NCBI RefSeq assembly: GCF_000620665.1 | Contig: NZ_KK211162.1 | Coordinates: 434,001-498,000 of the forward strand | From: Sphingomonas sp. URHD0057 | GTDB lineage: Bacteria > Pseudomonadota > Alphaproteobacteria > Sphingomonadales > Sphingomonadaceae | Direction: 5' to 3' | Length of the DNA: 64,000 nt | Program-made: the position numbers and the translations under genes | In this document: positions 60,161 to 64,000 of the stretch, piece by piece | Position numbering within the stretch: the stretch's first letter is position 1 | How the letters are laid out: the number at the start of each line of letters is the position of its first letter | Notes under the pieces: model-generated | Told to the model about the DNA's origin: nothing | Seen by the model: only the letters and a program-made list of their open reading frames with translations | The model's database searches: none

Positions 60161-61351
60161 ATGGCCATCACGCCGCTCATGCCCGTCTATCCCCGTTCGC
60201 CGGTCCGCCCGGTCCGCGGCGAGGGGGTCTATCTCTACGGCGAGCAGGGCGAGAAGTACCTCGACTTCGCGGCGGGCATCGCGGTCAATATTCTGGGCCA
60301 CGGCCATCCACACCTGACCAAGGCGATCCAGGACCAGGCGGCGACGCTGATGCACGTCTCCAACCTCTACGGGTCGCCGCAGGGCGAGGCGTTCGCCAAG
60401 CGCCTGTGCGATCTGACCTTCGCCGACACGGTGTTCTTCACCAACTCGGGGGTCGAGGCGATCGAGTGCGCGATCAAGACCGCGCGCCGCTACCATTACG
60501 CCAAGGGCAACCCCCACAAGCATGACCTGATCAGCTTTTCGAACGCCTTTCACGGCCGCTCGATGGCGGCGGTCAGCGCGACCGACCAGGCCAAGATGAT
60601 CGACGGCTTCGCGCCGCTCCTCCCGGGCTTCAAGGTGGTACCGTTCGACGATCTCGACGCGGCGCTGGCTGCGATCGACGACAACACGGCCGGGTTCTTG
60701 CTCGAGCCGATCCAAGGCGAGGGCGGCATCCGCCCGGCGAGCCACGAATTCCTCGCCGGCCTGCGCGCGGCGTGCGACGAGCACGACCTGATGCTGGTGT
60801 TCGACGAAGTGCAGTGCGGAGTCGCGCGTTCGGGGCAGCTCTACGCCTATCAGCATTACGGCGTGACGCCCGACATCATGGCGTCAGCCAAGGGCATCGG
60901 CGGCGGCTTCCCGATGGGCGCTTGCCTCGCCAGGGAGAAAGCGGCGGCGGGGATGGTCATCGGCACCCACGGCTCGACCTATGGCGGCAACCCGCTGGCG
61001 ATGGCCGCCGGGCAGGCGGTGTTCGACATTGTCGCCGACGAGGAGTTCCTGGCCGAGGTGCGGCAGAAGGGCGAGCGGCTGCGCTCGGCGCTCGAGCAGA
61101 TGATTCCCAATCACGACCATCTGTTCGACAGCGTCCGCGGGGTCGGCCTGATGCTCGGCATCAAGATGAAGTCCGAGAGCCGCGCGTTCGTGAACTACCT
61201 CAGGACGCGCGGACTGCTGACGGTTGCCGCCGGCGACAACGTCATGCGCGTGCTGCCCCCGCTCACCATCACCGAGGAACATATCCGCGAGTTCGTCGAG
61301 GCATTGTCGGCGGCGGCCGCGGAATATGAGGTGCCGGCCGCGGCGGCTTAA
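60161..61351 (+). CDS. argD: Acetylornithine aminotransferase (aspartate aminotransferase family)
   Basis: 396 aa. Class III transaminase: VNILGHGHPHLTKAIQDQAA, SNLYGSPQGEAFAKRLCDLT, FTNSGVEAIECAIKTARRYH, SFSNAFHGRSMAAVSAT, EPIQGEGGIRPASHEFL, VFDEVQCGVARSGQLYAYQH, and PLP Lys244 in ASAKGIGGGFPMGA. It converts N-acetylglutamate semialdehyde to N-acetylornithine and may also act in lysine synthesis (DapC). It stands alone without argF. Confidence 0.9.
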   Translation: MAITPLMPVYPRSPVRPVRGEGVYLYGEQGEKYLDFAAGIAVNILGHGHPHLTKAIQDQAATLMHVSNLYGSPQGEAFAKRLCDLTFADTVFFTNSGVEAIECAIKTARRYHYAKGNPHKHDLISFSNAFHGRSMAAVSATDQAKMIDGFAPLLPGFKVVPFDDLDAALAAIDDNTAGFLLEPIQGEGGIRPASHEFLAGLRAACDEHDLMLVFDEVQCGVARSGQLYAYQHYGVTPDIMASAKGIGGGFPMGACLAREKAAAGMVIGTHGSTYGGNPLAMAAGQAVFDIVADEEFLAEVRQKGERLRSALEQMIPNHDHLFDSVRGVGLMLGIKMKSESRAFVNYLRTRGLLTVAAGDNVMRVLPPLTITEEHIREFVEALSAAAAEYEVPAAAA

Positions 61352-61415
61352 GGCCGCGACTCGGTCGGTGGGCGAACGTCGCTCGCGGCCAAGAACTCGC
61401 TGCTCCGGGCAACAC

Positions 61416-63362
61416 TTACATTGCGAGATTTGCTCGGCGTTGGGCTTCAACGGCGAACAAGGTTCCCGCGGGCCAGGTTTTCAAGATTAGCGGCGAGCTT
61501 TTCGCGATCGCTTCCTTCCCTTCCTGCTTTCGTCCGGCGCGAATAAGGCATTCGCCTCTCACATTGTCGACCCAGGCCGACCACGAACGGTCGGGATAGT
61601 CGGCGCGCGTGACTGGCGCAGCCTCGTCGAGAAGCTTGAGTCCCTCGGCCGTCCGGCCGGTCGAACACATCAGCTGCGCGAAGTCAGCGAGGGTCGGGCC
61701 AAGGCTGGGATGCTTGTTCTTGCGAGCAATGGCGATCGCCTTGCCGAACAGCGTCTCGGCCTCGCGTAGCCTCCCGGTGTGGCTGCGGACGATGGCGAGG
61801 TTTGAATAAGGGAAGGCCATGTTGGCGCTGCCCTCGCCGCGCTCCCGCTCGCCGACCGCGACGGCGTGCTCGAGCAGCGGCGCTGCATCCTTATACCGCC
61901 GTTGCTCCAGCAGGACACGCGCGAGGTTATTCATTGTCGCTGCGGAATCCGGATGATCTGGCCCGAGGACTTTCCGGTCGATTGCGAGATTGCCAGCGAA
62001 ATAGCGCTCGGCGGCTGGTAGATCGTGGCGCATGTATGCGATCTGGCCGAGCAAGCTGAGATTGTCGCCGACACCCGGGCTCAGCGCCCCTTGGGAGTCG
62101 CGCCGGAGTTTGAGCGCTTCGAGGATGAACGGCTTAGCCTGCTCGAGATTGCCCTGGTAGAATTGGTTCTGCCCCAGCGCTTCGAGATCGTAGGCGACAT
62201 AGACGGGATCGTCCCGCGTGCGGTCGATGCGAAGCGCCTGTCTAAAGGTCTGGTCCGCTTCTCTATACTTTTCCTGATTGGACAAGCTTAGCCCAAGACC
62301 GACAAGGATCAGAGATCGGGTGGACGCGCTGGCGTTGCCGGCCTGCGCCCACGCTTTCCTGAAGGTCCCCTCTGCCATTTCATATTCGGCCAACCGAACC
62401 TGTGATTGTCCAAGCGCATTCAGTTGGCGGGCGAGCGTGGCCGGTTCGCCGTGGCGGATGGCGAAAGTGCGGCGGACAAGCGCATCGCTCTGGCGGTAAA
62501 GACCGAGCGCGCCGTAGACGTCGGCCAGGGTCACGCCGAGCTCGGCCTTGACCATCGGTTCGCGATTTAGCTCCGGGGAATCGAGCTTCGCCACGCCACG
62601 GTCAACGATTTCGCGCGCGGTAATCGATGCACCGCTCGCATCCTCGGGATCGGCCTGCTTGAACATGTCTTTCACGAAGCCGAGCGTCCGTTCCGCCGTG
62701 ATCGTCCGCTTTTCCGCGAGCTGGCGTTGCTGAACAGCCTCGGCACGCGAGATGAAAGCGAAGATCGTGAGGCCGGCCATTACAAGGAATCCGACCGAGG
62801 CTGCGACCGCGATCGCCGCGAGGCGCTTCTGCCGGCGCGCGGCTTCGCGCTGGCGTAACTCATCGTATGGGACGCCGAGGATTCCAGCGAGAATCTTGAG
62901 CTTCGCCGCCTGCCTACCGTCGCCTTCCTTCCGCACATCCGCTGCCAGCGGCTCCGGCGCGCCGTCCCGCACCAGCGCCGGTGGCAGGCATTCGCGCTCC
63001 GGATCTCGCGAATGCGGTTCCCCGGCCACGATGATCAGCCGGATGAATTTTTCGCGCCCGGCGGCGACAAACGTCTTGATCTCCTCGTCGACCCATTTCG
63101 ACCGCGCCGAATTGGGCGAGCAGACAACGATGAGGAAGGCCGACTCGGCGAGTGCTTCCTTGACTGACGTGGCTAAATCGGACGAGGTCGCCAGCTCATC
63201 GCGGTCGCGGAAGACTGGCGGAAGTCGATTGCCGATTTTCCCCCACGACGCCGGGCGGCCCCACAGCCGCTTCGGTACGCTGTAGCGTTCCAGCGCCCGG
63301 TGCAGCCAGACCGCCCAGTCGCGGTCGCGATGATTGTAGCTGATGAACGCACTGTACCGCAT
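61416..63362 (-). CDS. TIR domain protein with membrane segment and TPR region
   Basis: 648 aa from ATG 63362 (GGGGGCG just upstream; an earlier ATG at 63395 has none). TIR domain 1-115: YSAFISYNHRDRDWAVWLHR, RDELATSSDLATSVKEALAE and SKWVDEEIKTFV keeping the NADase-type Glu (E94, four after W90). A hydrophobic helix at 181-204 follows; the C-terminal 440 residues contain TPR-like units (FRQALRIDRTRDDPVYVAYD; NNLARVLLEQRRYKDAAPLL; YSNLAIVRSHTGRLREAETL). Same design as the protein at 3461 but not closely similar beyond TIR. Ends 64 bp from argD and is divergent from the RTX gene. Confidence 0.82.
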   Translation of the reverse strand: MRYSAFISYNHRDRDWAVWLHRALERYSVPKRLWGRPASWGKIGNRLPPVFRDRDELATSSDLATSVKEALAESAFLIVVCSPNSARSKWVDEEIKTFVAAGREKFIRLIIVAGEPHSRDPERECLPPALVRDGAPEPLAADVRKEGDGRQAAKLKILAGILGVPYDELRQREAARRQKRLAAIAVAASVGFLVMAGLTIFAFISRAEAVQQRQLAEKRTITAERTLGFVKDMFKQADPEDASGASITAREIVDRGVAKLDSPELNREPMVKAELGVTLADVYGALGLYRQSDALVRRTFAIRHGEPATLARQLNALGQSQVRLAEYEMAEGTFRKAWAQAGNASASTRSLILVGLGLSLSNQEKYREADQTFRQALRIDRTRDDPVYVAYDLEALGQNQFYQGNLEQAKPFILEALKLRRDSQGALSPGVGDNLSLLGQIAYMRHDLPAAERYFAGNLAIDRKVLGPDHPDSAATMNNLARVLLEQRRYKDAAPLLEHAVAVGERERGEGSANMAFPYSNLAIVRSHTGRLREAETLFGKAIAIARKNKHPSLGPTLADFAQLMCSTGRTAEGLKLLDEAAPVTRADYPDRSWSAWVDNVRGECLIRAGRKQEGKEAIAKSSPLILKTWPAGTLFAVEAQRRANLAM

Positions 63363-63454
63363 CGCCCCCGACGCTCCCTGCCGTTCGAGGCGCATAAGTA
63401 GCGTTAAACCATTGACAGTGATACCGGTTCTTAACGAGTCGCAGGGGGGCAACC

Positions 63455-64000
63455 ATGCCAAGAATCCCGACAGGACAAATCAACCTACTGGCCACGTACA
63501 CGTTCATTCCGCCCGCGGACCCGCCCGATCCGCCCGAGCAGGATTATTACACTACCGAGGACGGGCTTTACACGATCTGGGGCGTAGGCCTGATCACCTA
63601 CGGTGCGCCGACGCAGGCCCAGAAGGACTGGATTGCCGACCCGAGCCATTATTCCAATCTATCCACCTTCCCCACCGACTATGTGACGTTCGGCGGCTTT
63701 CCCATAGCTACGCCTGCCACCATCCCGCTGTGGGAGCACGTGACCCGGGTCAACGACCAGGTGCTACTCACCGAACAGGGCGTCTCGGGCGCCGATTCCT
63801 GGAGTCTCGGCGGGCTCTCGGGAGGGACGGAGACCTTCTTCTGGAGCGACGCTCTGGTCACGAACGGGACCAATTCCGGCGAAACGCTGAACGGCACCGG
63901 CGTTGCTGAAACGCTCAATGGCCTTGGTGGCGATGACACGCTGAACGGCGGCGGGGGTAGCGACGCGCTCCATGGCGGCGCCGGCAACGACGTGCTGAAC
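63455..64000 (+). CDS. RTX calcium-binding protein (N-terminal part, runs off the window)
   Basis: 182 codons from ATG 63455 (CAGGGGGGC upstream). A 140-residue N-terminal region without signal peptide (MPRIPTGQINLLATYTFIPP, and LYTIWGVGLITYGAPT) leads into hemolysin-type nonapeptide repeats: ETLNGLGGDDTLNGGGG, SDALHGGAGNDVLN. RTX proteins are secreted by type I systems and fold on calcium outside the cell; the C terminus with the secretion signal is beyond the window. It is divergent from the TIR-TPR gene. Confidence 0.82.
   Translation, partial: MPRIPTGQINLLATYTFIPPADPPDPPEQDYYTTEDGLYTIWGVGLITYGAPTQAQKDWIADPSHYSNLSTFPTDYVTFGGFPIATPATIPLWEHVTRVNDQVLLTEQGVSGADSWSLGGLSGGTETFFWSDALVTNGTNSGETLNGTGVAETLNGLGGDDTLNGGGGSDALHGGAGNDVLN

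Noticed and set aside
1-64000. tRNA or rRNA genes
   Set aside because: No T-loop GGTTCGA(A/T)TCC with matching stems or 16S/23S segment was noticed on either strand; a scan program would be needed to be certain.

Overview
The window looks like a high-GC alphaproteobacterial chromosome of the Sphingomonadales (Sphingomonas/Sphingomicrobium type). Reasons: the order hemW-rdgB-rph | hrcA-grpE, a GcrA cell-cycle regulator, a FecA-like TonB-dependent receptor, a 'vgr related' HExxH protein, abundant ATGA/GTGA start-stop overlaps, and many small helical proteins of the kind seen in this order. Neither a tRNA, an rRNA nor a CRISPR array was seen. Gene assignments come from reading motifs; no database was searched.

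Layout. 1-3400: housekeeping (hemW, rdgB, rph leftwards; hrcA, grpE rightwards). 3461-5449: a TIR-membrane-TPR protein. 5569-10146: TonB-dependent receptor, FAD amine oxidase, HExxH protein. 10243-13146: acpP-fabF-mltG and a small membrane protein in one chain, with a palindromic repeat pair inside. 13229-19505: patchy region with two acyltransferases, a decayed SH3/C40 peptidase remnant, MarR regulator, M17 aminopeptidase, a lower-GC HNH-like gene, a second gene remnant and a 56-codon membrane ORF bracketed by direct repeats. 19560-21652: TetR regulator, a secreted protein, a DUF4239-like protein. 21649-26214: surface-glycan genes (GT4, CDP-glycerol transferase-like, PLD-like, GT2) around a 55-bp tandem repeat. 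26217-28182: rimO and a cysteine hydrolase. 28319-32239: two nucleotide-sugar dehydrogenases and a polyprenyl-phosphate sugar transferase, the core of an acidic exopolysaccharide pathway. 32288-38847: Lrp regulator, MFS transporter, PAS-GGDEF-EAL-PilZ protein, MBL hydrolase, PhyH-cupin fusion. 39037-46396: many small hypothetical genes, GST, cold-shock protein.

46429-49190 is an accessory island of lower GC: a frameshifted gene, a HEPN-motif gene, an unknown gene, a degenerate copy of the 3' end of parE, and a GIY-YIG nuclease gene bracketed by REP-like palindromes; the true parE follows. 51271-56320 holds a secreted protein, then a divergent unit: a rightward AraC regulator fused to an alpha/beta hydrolase facing a leftward set of 38-aa membrane protein, AurF-like diiron protein and OsmC protein. 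56500-61351: gcrA, an ABC permease, three related small secreted proteins and argD. 61416-63362: a second TIR-TPR protein. 63455-64000: the start of an RTX calcium-binding protein that runs off the end.

Most interesting points: the GIY-YIG gene with its palindromes and parE-end duplication; the AraC-hydrolase/diiron/OsmC unit; the two TIR-TPR proteins; and several decayed or very small genes that automatic calling would miss.
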